From a virus, in IMG/VR virus record IMGVR_UViG_3300026334_000001, positions 1-64,000 of that record: a stretch of DNA of 64,000 nt. One strand, 5' to 3'. The notes beneath the pieces are model-generated. The model saw only the letters and a program-made list of their open reading frames with translations, searched no databases and was not told the origin of the DNA. Of the stretch, positions 45,659 through 52,179 are shown piece after piece. The translations under genes and the position numbers were made by a program. Every line of letters begins with the position of its first letter. Position 1 is the first letter of the stretch.

Positions 45659-46222
45659 TTACTTCTCAAGTTCTTTTCTTTCAGAGATTAAATCTCTATT
45701 ATTTGCTGATTCCTCATTGAAACCTTTTTCTACTGGGAATCTAATGTAAAGTTTATCAACTACATTTTGCATAGCTTGTTCTAAATCAACTCTTAGATAA
45801 TGAGCAACATGACCTACTGAATTAAGATACATTATTAAAGCTTCTTGCTTATCTCTTTCTAATATTACTTTTCCATAAGCAAATTGTTTCTTAACAAGAT
45901 CTGCATAACGACATGCATTTTTACCAACAACTATAACTGCATTACCAATAGTAGCTCTTTGTGGTTTAGGAAATTCATAATCATCTAAATCCATACCAAT
46001 ATTAGTAGCTTCATTAGCCGCATACCATAAACCATCAGCTAGTTCTTCACCAATATTAGGTTTATCAATATTTTCAACTGCATCTACTAATTCTTCCCAT
46101 TCTGTTACCATACCCAATGCCATATGCAAACTATTAGCTAATTCTGCATCTAAACATGGAAATTTTTCTTCTAATTTTGGATTAGTTCGTTTTACTTCCT
46201 GTTGGAAGACATTTAATTTCAT
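45659..46222 (-). CDS. MazG-like NTP pyrophosphohydrolase
   Basis: 187 residues. Glu41-x-x-Glu44 (EWEELVDAVE) followed by Glu60-x-x-Asp63 (EELAD) forms the metal-binding ExxE...ExxD signature of all-alpha NTP pyrophosphohydrolases, and the surrounding helices (LHMALGMVTEWEELV) fit the MazG fold. A second helical half (residues 90-165) may be a degenerate repeat. Such enzymes hydrolyse (d)NTPs or alarmones such as ppGpp and are common in phages. It belongs to the rightward end of the - arm. Confidence 0.75.
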   Translation of the reverse strand: MKLNVFQQEVKRTNPKLEEKFPCLDAELANSLHMALGMVTEWEELVDAVENIDKPNIGEELADGLWYAANEATNIGMDLDDYEFPKPQRATIGNAVIVVGKNACRYADLVKKQFAYGKVILERDKQEALIMYLNSVGHVAHYLRVDLEQAMQNVVDKLYIRFPVEKGFNEESANNRDLISERKELEK

Positions 46223-46274
46223 ACAATACCGTTAAAGATTTTAATTAATTGATTCTTCCATTTTGTTATCTTCT

Positions 46275-46379
46275 TTATTTTGCCTTTTTATAACGTAATA
46301 GACTTGTTAATAATGAGTATAAATATACTCTTTTTTCTTGAATGTATATCAAGATAAGTGAAATTAATAGATATTTCAT
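46275..46379 (-). CDS. Tiny hydrophobic protein (possible)
   Basis: 34 residues from ATG at 46379: MKYLLISLILIYIQEKR..., a hydrophobic N-terminal helix and a basic end. No recognisable ribosome site. It lies in line with the - strand genes on both sides. Real translation is uncertain; the hydrophobic pattern favours a genuine membrane peptide over chance. Confidence 0.3.
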   Translation of the reverse strand: MKYLLISLILIYIQEKRVYLYSLLTSLLRYKKAK

Positions 46380-46429
46380 AATTGATTCTATAAAGAGCGT
46401 GATAAATCAATAATATCTATTACTGAATG

Positions 46430-46540
46430 CTATATATCTAACACCAATAACACCAAGATTCCTAATATAACTCCTACTAGGAATCCCATAAATACAACAC
46501 CTAAAATTTCTTTTAGATCTTTTTTCTTCCATTCATTCAT
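46430..46540 (-). CDS. Tiny single-pass membrane protein
   Basis: 36 residues from ATG at 46540: a charged start (MNEWKKKDLKE) followed by a well-formed membrane helix (VFMGFLVGVILGILVLLVL). The charge arrangement and Gly-containing helix are what a real membrane peptide looks like. It lies within an otherwise gene-poor 546-base interval, directly after a - strand terminator, and heads the short - operon leading to the MazG-like gene. Confidence 0.5.
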   Translation of the reverse strand: MNEWKKKDLKEILGVVFMGFLVGVILGILVLLVLDI

Positions 46541-46580
46541 AAATAGTTGATTTTAATTAAGTTACGAAATTTTAATCATT

Positions 46581-46613
46581 AAAAAACTCACTAAGTTTTA
46601 ATTTAGTGAGTTT
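46581..46613 (-). terminator. Rho-independent terminator on the - strand
   Basis: Arms AAACTCACTAA (46584-46594) and TTAGTGAGTTT (46603-46613), 8-base loop, followed on the - strand by six T. No - strand gene ends next to it: the nearest upstream - gene stops at 47018, so it either ends a long 3' tail antisense to the + gene at 46769 or a short RNA. Confidence 0.75.
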
Positions 46614-46711
46614 GGCACAAACAAAAGCAGTTAACCCAAATTTGTCAATGAAAGAAGGTATTACAAAGATACCAAAATCCACCAATTCTCCTATAAGGAT
46701 TGCATTATTTA

Positions 46712-46741
46712 TTTGCTAGTTTAAAAATCCAAATATATTTC
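46712..46741 (+). promoter_or_regulatory. Possible Bacteroidota-type promoter of the Cys-rich gene
   Basis: TTTG at 46712-46715 and TATATTTC at 46734-46741, 18 bases apart, resemble the TTTG / TAnnTTTG promoter of Bacteroidota with one mismatch and a slightly short spacer. It would start a transcript about 20 bases before the ATG at 46769. This + gene lies alone among - genes and needs its own promoter. Confidence 0.35.
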
Positions 46742-46768
46742 GTATATTTCTATCTAAATCTTAAAACT

Positions 46769-46999
46769 ATGTGTAACTGTTGTAATACTAGAGTCAGCAA
46801 GATTGATTGTTGCTCTCTAATAGCTGATACTACATTAGCTGTTTTAAAAGTATCATCTAATGATGCTTTTTTTACACCTCAATTTTCTACTCCTGTTCTT
46901 TTTAGTACTCCTTCTATACCAGTAGTTAATTGTTGCTGTACTCCTAGACATCATAATAGACATTCTTCTTTTCTTGAAGCTAAATTTAAACGATGGTAA
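46769..46999 (+). CDS. Small cysteine-rich protein, lone + strand gene
   Basis: 76 residues from ATG at 46769. It begins MCNCCNTR and has CC pairs near residues 4-5 and 14-15 and a CCC triplet near 53-55, with a middle part rich in Thr/Ser/Pro and a basic, His-containing end (RHHNRH). Nine Cys/His-cluster residues in 76 suggest metal binding or a disulphide-stabilised fold. A clear terminator follows on the + strand. It is flanked on both sides by - strand genes. An earlier Met at 46700 is possible but adds an unlikely hydrophobic leader. Family not recognised. Confidence 0.55.
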   Translation: MCNCCNTRVSKIDCCSLIADTTLAVLKVSSNDAFFTPQFSTPVLFSTPSIPVVNCCCTPRHHNRHSSFLEAKFKRW

Positions 47000-47003
47000 C
47001 TAG

Positions 47004-47042
47004 TAGCCAAGCGATTATTAAATCGTTTGGCTATTTATTTTT
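47004..47042 (+). terminator. Rho-independent terminator after the Cys-rich gene
   Basis: Arms TAGCCAAGCGATT (47004-47016) and AATCGTTTGGCTA (47021-47033) pair with one G-U, with an ATTA loop and a TTTATTTTT tail. The - strand gene ending at 47018 runs into the hairpin. Confidence 0.8.
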
Positions 47043-47266
47043 GTATTAGCTTCATATTCTGAACCGAAATTACCTAAGAATTTAGTAACACCTTTTACCT
47101 TTTTAAACGCTAACCATCTATTACCTTTGATAGGAATTATAAATTTAGATCTAGGTAATTTAACCTCAATTTCTGATACATTTTCTACAGTATCTTTAAT
47201 TGCTTCCTCTAATTCTTTAATATATTCACTTCTCTTTTTCAGTCCAAATGCTTTACCTCTATTCAT
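47018..47266 (-). CDS. Small basic hypothetical protein
   Basis: 82 residues, Lys-rich. The start (MNRGKAFGLKKRSEYIKELEEAI) is a basic amphipathic helix; the middle contains beta strands with RWLAFKKVKGVTKFLGNFG, somewhat like small AP2/integrase-type DNA-binding or RNA-binding folds. Preceded by a 215-base leader with strong folding potential, which suggests regulated translation. The 3' end overlaps the + strand terminator. Family not recognised. Confidence 0.45.
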   Translation of the reverse strand: MNRGKAFGLKKRSEYIKELEEAIKDTVENVSEIEVKLPRSKFIIPIKGNRWLAFKKVKGVTKFLGNFGSEYEANTKINSQTI

Positions 47267-47280
47267 AACATTAATATCTT

Positions 47281-47495
47281 AGTTTAGATTAAATACAATT
47301 ATATTGTACCACCCCTAACTCCTGCATCTAGAGTGTCCGCCTACGGATTATATGCCAAAATTGATGCAAAACATTTGTTCCATTGCTAGAAAATATCGAT
47401 TCTAATGAACTTTTAAAGGTGAAACATATCTTCTGATGGAACGATTTACATGATCCAACCATGCTATTTCAAAAGGAGTTTGGAGGGCTTTGGGT
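47281..47495 (-). ncRNA. Structured leader or second RNA upstream of the small basic gene
   Basis: No reading frame. Stems on the - strand: ATGGAAC/GTTCCAT analogue (47436-47442 with 47377-47383, 7 bp), TGCATC/GATGCA (47363-47368 with 47323-47328) enclosing TCCG/CGGA (47336-47347). The region is G+C-richer than its surroundings. A 9-base stretch (47354-47362) is complementary to the loop of the preceding terminator. May be a 5' leader of the gene at 47266 or a separate RNA. Confidence 0.4.
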
Positions 47496-47532
47496 AAAAG
47501 AAAACCCCCTGCAATTTTGGCGAAGCAGGAGG
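47496..47532 (-). terminator. Terminator of the small RNA
   Basis: On the - strand CCTCCTGC pairs with GCAGGGGG (one G-U), 12-base loop TTCGCCAAAATT, then TTTTCTTTT. One of the most G+C-rich hairpins of the window. Its loop can pair either with the upstream hairpin loop (8 nt) or with a downstream element at 47354-47362 (9 nt). Confidence 0.8.
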
Positions 47533-47635
47533 TCAATAACGTAGCACACGTTGTATTTCTAATATAAAATCTTCTTGGTAAATACTTTACCGTATGCTAC
47601 TAATAACCAACTGTCGCCAAACAGCCATATGTCAT
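47496..47635 (-). ncRNA. Candidate structured small RNA, about 140 nt
   Basis: A good promoter (47642-47672) and a strong terminator (47496-47532) bound a gene-free stretch on the - strand. Read 5' to 3' it folds into a CTG/CAG-closed hairpin at 47611-47624, a 10-bp stem (47591-47600 with 47541-47550, one G-U) enclosing a GGTAAA/TTTACC hairpin (47577-47592), then the terminator hairpin. The first hairpin's loop carries TTTGGCGA, exactly complementary to TCGCCAAA in the terminator loop, so an 8-bp kissing interaction is possible. No known RNA family recognised; it is not a tRNA. Confidence 0.65.
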
Positions 47636-47641
47636 TAGATG

Positions 47642-47672
47642 TAAAGATACGAAAATATTTCATATTACCAAA
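47642..47672 (-). promoter_or_regulatory. Bacteroidota-type promoter for the small RNA
   Basis: On the - strand TTTG (47672-47669), 19-base spacer, then TATCTTTA (47649-47642), matching TTTG-N19-TAnnTTTG except for the last base. It overlaps the end of the uracil-DNA glycosylase gene (stop at 47665). No gene follows within 375 bases, which supports an RNA product. Confidence 0.6.
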
Positions 47673-48357
47673 CTATTTTTTCTTTTTCCATATTCTCTAA
47701 CCAGAGATTTGTGTTAATGAAGCAATCATTAGATCTCCATTTACGTTTCTCATAGCTACTAGCCGCTGGATGTTCACATTCAATAATATAATTCCCTTGA
47801 TTTATATACTTTTTATATTCCTTCGCATCATTACCCCATAATAAAAAAGCAACTTTTCCTCTTGATGGAAATTTTTTGATTACCTCTATAGTAAACTCCT
47901 CCCAACCTTTACCTTCATGTGATTTAGGCTTACTTTTCTCAACTGTTAAAATTGTATTAAGTAAAAGAACTCCTTGTTTAGCTAAATATTCTAAACAAGG
48001 ATTCCTATCTAAATACATACCAAATCCTATCTGATCTTCCATTGCATCATATATTTTATTAATTGATGGATTTAGCACAGGAAATTCTAAACTCTCTTTC
48101 ATTGAGAAGGCTAATCCATCTGCACTTCCATTATGATATGGATCTTGACCTAAGATAACAACCTTAACTTCATTAAATGGGGTTAATTTGAATGCTTTAA
48201 ACATATCTTCTCTTGCAGGAAATACATTTACTTCTTCTCTTCTTCTAGCTAAGAATTTACCAAGCTTAATCATGTAATCTTTCTCAAATTCCTCTGATAA
48301 TTGATTATACCATGATTCACCCATTAATTCTATACGTTTTGTTCTCGCATCTGACAT
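47665..48357 (-). CDS. ung: Uracil-DNA glycosylase, family 1
   Basis: 230 residues, the usual length. GQDPYH at 70-75 with Asp72 is the water-activating motif; the Leu-loop counterpart near the end is HPAAS rather than HPSPLS; LLLNTILTVE and KVAFLLWG are further family segments. The enzyme excises uracil from DNA in base-excision repair. With ThyX and a dNMP kinase nearby it suggests that the phage keeps thymine DNA and limits uracil. Overlaps the dNMP kinase gene by 28 bases. A promoter for a small RNA overlaps its 3' end. Confidence 0.9.
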   Translation of the reverse strand: MSDARTKRIELMGESWYNQLSEEFEKDYMIKLGKFLARRREEVNVFPAREDMFKAFKLTPFNEVKVVILGQDPYHNGSADGLAFSMKESLEFPVLNPSINKIYDAMEDQIGFGMYLDRNPCLEYLAKQGVLLLNTILTVEKSKPKSHEGKGWEEFTIEVIKKFPSRGKVAFLLWGNDAKEYKKYINQGNYIIECEHPAASSYEKRKWRSNDCFINTNLWLENMEKEKIVW

Positions 48358-48950
48358 ACACCTATTTTTACAAGAAATGGATAAATTTTAGCTATTAAAT
48401 CTTCTTCTGTACCATCATTAACTACTTCATAATCCCATTCCTTATAGGAAGATAAGCCTGTTTCTGATGCATGATTTTTCTGATCACCAAATATTGTAAT
48501 CTCTTGATGTTCAGGTCTAGTTATCTTAATTAGATATCCTCCAGCCATCTTTACAAATCCAGCTTCATTTTCAAATCTAGTATCAGTAATGATCCAATTT
48601 CTATGAGATTGATATTTACCTAATAAAGCATAACACCAAACATTCTCATTGATGTTTCTACCTACTTCAGTTCCCATCTTTTGCATAAACTCTCTAATTG
48701 TCATATTCAAATTAGGAATCATTGCATTATAATACTCTCTATCATAGAAATGCTCTATTGGAAGACCAGTTATAATACTACATACATGCTTGAGAGGATC
48801 GGCAAATTTCTTTACCTGAAATGCTACAAAAGATTTAATACCTATCTTATTCTTAGTAGATATAATATTATCTTTCTTTTGTAAATCTATAATTATATTA
48901 GCTAAAGTGTCCTTGCCACTTCCTGCTACCCCTGAAATCGCTAGTATCAT
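48330..48950 (-). CDS. Deoxynucleoside monophosphate kinase
   Basis: 206 residues. The P-loop GVAGSGKD occupies residues 7-14; FADPLKH and WIITDTRFENEA are typical of T4 gp1-type dNMP kinases. It phosphorylates dNMPs to dNDPs, feeding phage DNA synthesis. The start directly abuts the stop of a small membrane-protein gene (48951); the end overlaps the glycosylase gene by 28 bases. Part of the nucleotide-metabolism group with ThyX and MazG. Confidence 0.85.
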   Translation of the reverse strand: MILAISGVAGSGKDTLANIIIDLQKKDNIISTKNKIGIKSFVAFQVKKFADPLKHVCSIITGLPIEHFYDREYYNAMIPNLNMTIREFMQKMGTEVGRNINENVWCYALLGKYQSHRNWIITDTRFENEAGFVKMAGGYLIKITRPEHQEITIFGDQKNHASETGLSSYKEWDYEVVNDGTEEDLIAKIYPFLVKIGVCQMREQNV

Positions 48951-49103
48951 TTATAATTTATCAATTAATTTACCAATAATATTACTAACTCTATTACTCC
49001 AACCTAATACATCAAGAAGCATAGCTGGTACAACTGTAATACAAGCAAAACCTAAAAAGGTTATACTTATAAGTACTAATATGAAAATACCAACTCTTCT
49101 CAT
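48951..49103 (-). CDS. Small membrane protein (50 aa)
   Basis: ATG at 49103 lies in an ATGA overlap with the gene at 49100, and the stop abuts the dNMP kinase ATG, so the gene fills the gap exactly. The product starts MRRVG, followed by a long hydrophobic helix (IFILVLISITFLGFACITVV) and a basic tail. It could be a signal-anchored inner-membrane peptide. The perfect fit with neighbours argues that it is translated. Confidence 0.6.
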   Translation of the reverse strand: MRRVGIFILVLISITFLGFACITVVPAMLLDVLGWSNRVSNIIGKLIDKL

Positions 49104-49474
49104 GACTTAGATATTTTTAACCAATGTTCTAACTTCACATAGACTTTATCTTCTCCTACCGAATCCAAATACATTATCTGACCTTGCTTAAGAGCATTTA
49201 CAGCAAGTATCTTATAAGTATTGTATTTTGTTTCAAATTGTATTCCATCTACAACTCTAACAAGTACTAGGGGAATTGACCATGCATTTAATTTACGATA
49301 AACGTTATTTTCATCTTCTAATTTTTCATATACCAAGAAAGGAGCATTATTTCGCTCCTTCTCGTATACTTGACCTATCTTTCTAACTCTCTCATCTTGA
49401 AGATGTAAAGTAACCTTACCATTGATTATAACATACTTATTGCCATAATCATCTCTAAGGGTTTTGTTGATCAT
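49100..49474 (-). CDS. Hypothetical protein, beta-rich
   Basis: 124 residues, no family recognised. It contains repeated beta strands (KYVIINGKVTLHL, PLVLVRVVDGIQFET, KVYVKLEHWL), compatible with a small beta-barrel. No signal or membrane segment. Overlaps both neighbours (20 bases upstream, 4 downstream), so it is part of the same operon. Confidence 0.5.
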   Translation of the reverse strand: MINKTLRDDYGNKYVIINGKVTLHLQDERVRKIGQVYEKERNNAPFLVYEKLEDENNVYRKLNAWSIPLVLVRVVDGIQFETKYNTYKILAVNALKQGQIMYLDSVGEDKVYVKLEHWLKISKS

Positions 49475-49745
49475 CTTGTTTTGGTACTAATGATATAACT
49501 TGAACTTCTGTGACAGTAGGATCATTTATTGGAAATGATCTTATAATAATAGGAAAATTAACAGAATAATCTTCTAATCCAGCTTGTATTGTTTTAACAA
49601 CTATATGATCTGTATCTTCTATTGCTATTTTTTCTTTAATAGCCTCTTGAAAAGATTCTACTAAATTCTCTTTAACTTCTACAATAGCTTGCATATGACG
49701 TTCTATTGTAACTATTTCAGTATATTTAATTATAAAGTCTGCCAT
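49455..49745 (-). CDS. Hypothetical alpha/beta protein
   Basis: 96 residues: a beta strand (FIIKYTEIVTIERHMQAIVEV), a helix (ESFQEAIKEKIA), then further strands ending in a polar Gln/Asp tail. No recognised family. Overlaps the exonuclease gene by 16 bases and the next gene by 20, so it is translationally coupled on both sides. Confidence 0.5.
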   Translation of the reverse strand: MADFIIKYTEIVTIERHMQAIVEVKENLVESFQEAIKEKIAIEDTDHIVVKTIQAGLEDYSVNFPIIIRSFPINDPTVTEVQVISLVPKQDDQQNP

Positions 49746-50749
49746 TTTTCTAAATTTAAAACCATATTACCATATAAATGTTCTTCATAAGACATATTCC
49801 AAAGATTATTATCTATATGATATTGAATTCTATTTAATAGACTTACAATTTCATGATAACCTTCTTCTATAACCTTTTCTTCTATCTCCCAAACAACACA
49901 TTGATATAAACCAAATGTTTCTACAACTACATTTTTATAAATAAATTTGTATTGATAAGCATCTAGAATATCATTTTGTGATAAAAATTCTGAAACAGCT
50001 CTTTTATAGAATGCTAGTTGTCTATGATATCTCCAAAACTTAATAGTTTCTGGAAATAGATATGCTGATTTTGATGTAGTCTTAATATCAGTTATTGTAA
50101 TAGTCTTATCTTCTAAATCTATTTCAACATCATCAAATTTAGCTTTACATTTTAATCCCATCCATTCAAAGAATACTACTTGTTCTTTATAGTATAGTTT
50201 ATCAGAGAAATCATCTTTCCAGAATAATAGTTTATTAGCTGCATCATTAGCTTTAATAGAAGCAGTACATTTTTCTACTGTTTCTTTAACTGCTTTAGTT
50301 AAGAACTGCTTTCCACTATTAGCTATGTCTAAAGCTTCAATAACATAAGGAACTATCTTAGGACAAGCATTTTTCATAACTGCTTCATCTCCCCACTTAG
50401 CATTCCAACCTACAGTTCTACAAACTTGTAAAGTTAATAAATCTAAATCATAAGGCTCAGAAACTAAACCTTCTGTAATAGACTTAACTAGAATATCTGC
50501 AATTTGACCAAGTGTTTCTGCGGGTTTATCTATTTCTGCAACTATAAATGCATCTGGATTTTCTGCCCAAAGATGTATTGCTGAACCTTGTATTAATGAT
50601 CTATTTTCTTTTTCTTCTTTATTATCATTAAAGAACTCCAAAAATTTTAACGGGGAGCCACCCTGCAAAGAATTTATATGTGATAAACTAGAATTAGAAA
50701 CTACAATATCATCTGCTGTACCTACTTTATAATAATCTTGATCTTTCAT
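49730..50749 (-). CDS. PD-(D/E)XK exonuclease (RecB/Cas4-like)
   Basis: 339 residues. Motifs in order: QGSAIHLW at 54-61; KEQ at 188-190; KAKFD with Asp206; Asp221-Ile-Lys223 (TDIKT), the D-x-K catalytic pair; and Gln244-x-x-x-Tyr248 in RQLAFYK, typical of the RecB/Exo VIII/Cas4 branch. The enzyme would resect DNA for phage recombination together with the P-loop ATPase at 56 kb and the ssDNA-binding proteins. It is preceded directly by the Acb2-like gene. Confidence 0.8.
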   Translation of the reverse strand: MKDQDYYKVGTADDIVVSNSSLSHINSLQGGSPLKFLEFFNDNKEEKENRSLIQGSAIHLWAENPDAFIVAEIDKPAETLGQIADILVKSITEGLVSEPYDLDLLTLQVCRTVGWNAKWGDEAVMKNACPKIVPYVIEALDIANSGKQFLTKAVKETVEKCTASIKANDAANKLLFWKDDFSDKLYYKEQVVFFEWMGLKCKAKFDDVEIDLEDKTITITDIKTTSKSAYLFPETIKFWRYHRQLAFYKRAVSEFLSQNDILDAYQYKFIYKNVVVETFGLYQCVVWEIEEKVIEEGYHEIVSLLNRIQYHIDNNLWNMSYEEHLYGNMVLNLEKWQTL

Positions 50750-50751
50750 TA

Positions 50752-51063
50752 TTACTTTTGATTAGTTCCTTCTACATTTCTTTTCTTACGATCAGATGTT
50801 CTTTTTTCTAACCACATCAGAGATTCTTCTAATTTAGTTATCACAATAGCGTTTTCTCTACATGGAAATTTACCTTGAAGATACTGCATTCTATTAATTA
50901 GCATTTCTAATATTTCTTCATTTGTAGTACCATCGTTAACTGTTACTAATTCTGTAGAACCTTCTTCTACAGGTACTTTATGAATGAAACTAATCACTTG
51001 AGAACTTTCTTTATTCTCAAAATTACTTACTGAATATTGGTGACCTGTTACTAACTCTTTCAT
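50752..51063 (-). CDS. Acb2/Tad1 hairpin-domain-like protein (candidate anti-CBASS sponge)
   Basis: 103 residues. The C-terminal 55 residues form two helices with a pattern I associate with the Acb2/Tad1 hairpin family: NEEILEMLINRM, then CRENAIVITKLEE (68-80), MWL (83-85), RT-DR (88-92) and VEGT (97-100). Acb2 proteins form hexamers that sequester cyclic di- and trinucleotides from CBASS, and some also bind Thoeris signals. Residues 1-45 are a separate beta-rich part. It lies 2 bases upstream of the exonuclease gene. Assignment is by remembered pattern; binding residues have not been aligned. Confidence 0.55.
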   Translation of the reverse strand: MKELVTGHQYSVSNFENKESSQVISFIHKVPVEEGSTELVTVNDGTTNEEILEMLINRMQYLQGKFPCRENAIVITKLEESLMWLEKRTSDRKKRNVEGTNQK

Positions 51064-51064
51064 A

Positions 51065-51241
51065 TTAATGTATCCAATTTTGAATTAATGTATAATTTGT
51101 ATCTGGGAAATCTTTAGTAGTAGATAATATAGGTACTATTTTAATGCCTTTATTATCTTTAAGTTTAACATGAGTTGGACCTACTAATTCAACTATCTCG
51201 TATTGAGTTCCTCTATAATAAACTAATTCTCCAATTTCCAT
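51065..51241 (-). CDS. Small beta-barrel-like protein (58 aa)
   Basis: ATG at 51241, overlapping the ThyX gene end by 19 bases; the stop lies 1 base before the next gene's start. The product starts MEIGELVYYRGTQYEIVELVG and continues with THVKLKDNKGIKIVP, the spacing of an SH3-like or KOW-like barrel, and ends in a Trp-containing tail. It exactly fills a 160-base gap. Function unknown; similar tiny barrels often bind nucleic acid or proteins. Confidence 0.6.
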   Translation of the reverse strand: MEIGELVYYRGTQYEIVELVGPTHVKLKDNKGIKIVPILSTTKDFPDTNYTLIQNWIH

Positions 51242-52179
51242 TCTTTTTTAATTACTCGTGAATCCTTTTTGTTTTCTCCATCTAACATTTTGCGATAGGG
51301 AATAAACCCTTTTATATTACCGCACCATCCACGATCTTCTACAATTAATCCATTTTTGGGTTTAGTATGAGAATATGCTATTAATTCATCTGATCTCATG
51401 CATCTACACGTATGTTCAAAAGGACTGAAATGACCAGACATTAATAATCTATCATGTAATTTAATATCATTAAGATAGTTATCTGATTTTCCCTCTTCTC
51501 CAACAATAGTATAACTAATTCTTGCACATCGAGAAACTGAAATCTTAATTCTAAGATTATTAATATGTTCTATAATATCAGTATTACTATAAGGAACTTC
51601 TCTTAATAATTTATCCATATCTATACCATCTCCGAATGGAATATGGTATTCTCCTTCTTTTAATGATTTAGGAGTTGAATTATTATACTCTTCCATCATA
51701 ACTCTAGCTAATTCTGCTATATGAATTTCAGCTGCTTCATGATTACGCAAAGCAAAGAAATTCTCAAATTCTGATGCAGTTATAATAGCTGTATGCCACA
51801 TGAATGGTTCTAATAAACGATTACATATCTGCTTTGTTACTCCCAATTCAGATAATTTAACAGCACAATCAACTGCTTCATCTCTAGCACCTAACCATTC
51901 AAGAACCAATAAATCTATCTCTTTTTGATCTTCTACATATTCAGTTCCTTGCATTCCTTTATGATCCTTCATCCATCGTATAGGAATGAAAGGATTATTT
52001 TCTACAGCTTCTATCATCCTTTCAAATGGTATAGCTCTGCTAGATGCTGAATTTCTACTTAATACCCTGTGAGTGTTCAGCTCCGCCAAGATTATACGCG
52101 GAAACGTCACTACAAAGGTTGTTAATCTGTGATTTGCTGGCGATAAACTATCTGCCACGATTTTAGCTTCTATTTTCAT
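51223..52179 (-). CDS. thyX: Flavin-dependent thymidylate synthase
   Basis: 318 residues, longer than the ~220-250 of many ThyX proteins. The signature RHRxxSxNxxSxR appears as THRVLSRNSASSR at residues 36-48, with ANHRLTTFVVTFPR before it and PFEH-CRC near the end. It converts dUMP to dTMP using FAD, NADPH and methylenetetrahydrofolate. The extra length is an insertion after residue 50 with WMKDHKGMQG. Overlaps both neighbours, in an operon with dNMP kinase and UDG. Confidence 0.9.
   Translation of the reverse strand: MKIEAKIVADSLSPANHRLTTFVVTFPRIILAELNTHRVLSRNSASSRAIPFERMIEAVENNPFIPIRWMKDHKGMQGTEYVEDQKEIDLLVLEWLGARDEAVDCAVKLSELGVTKQICNRLLEPFMWHTAIITASEFENFFALRNHEAAEIHIAELARVMMEEYNNSTPKSLKEGEYHIPFGDGIDMDKLLREVPYSNTDIIEHINNLRIKISVSRCARISYTIVGEEGKSDNYLNDIKLHDRLLMSGHFSPFEHTCRCMRSDELIAYSHTKPKNGLIVEDRGWCGNIKGFIPYRKMLDGENKKDSRVIKKEWKLEN

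Noticed and set aside
47281-47660. tRNA gene in the G+C-richer gap
   Set aside because: No D-, anticodon- and T-arm arrangement or GGTTC-type T-loop could be found on either strand.
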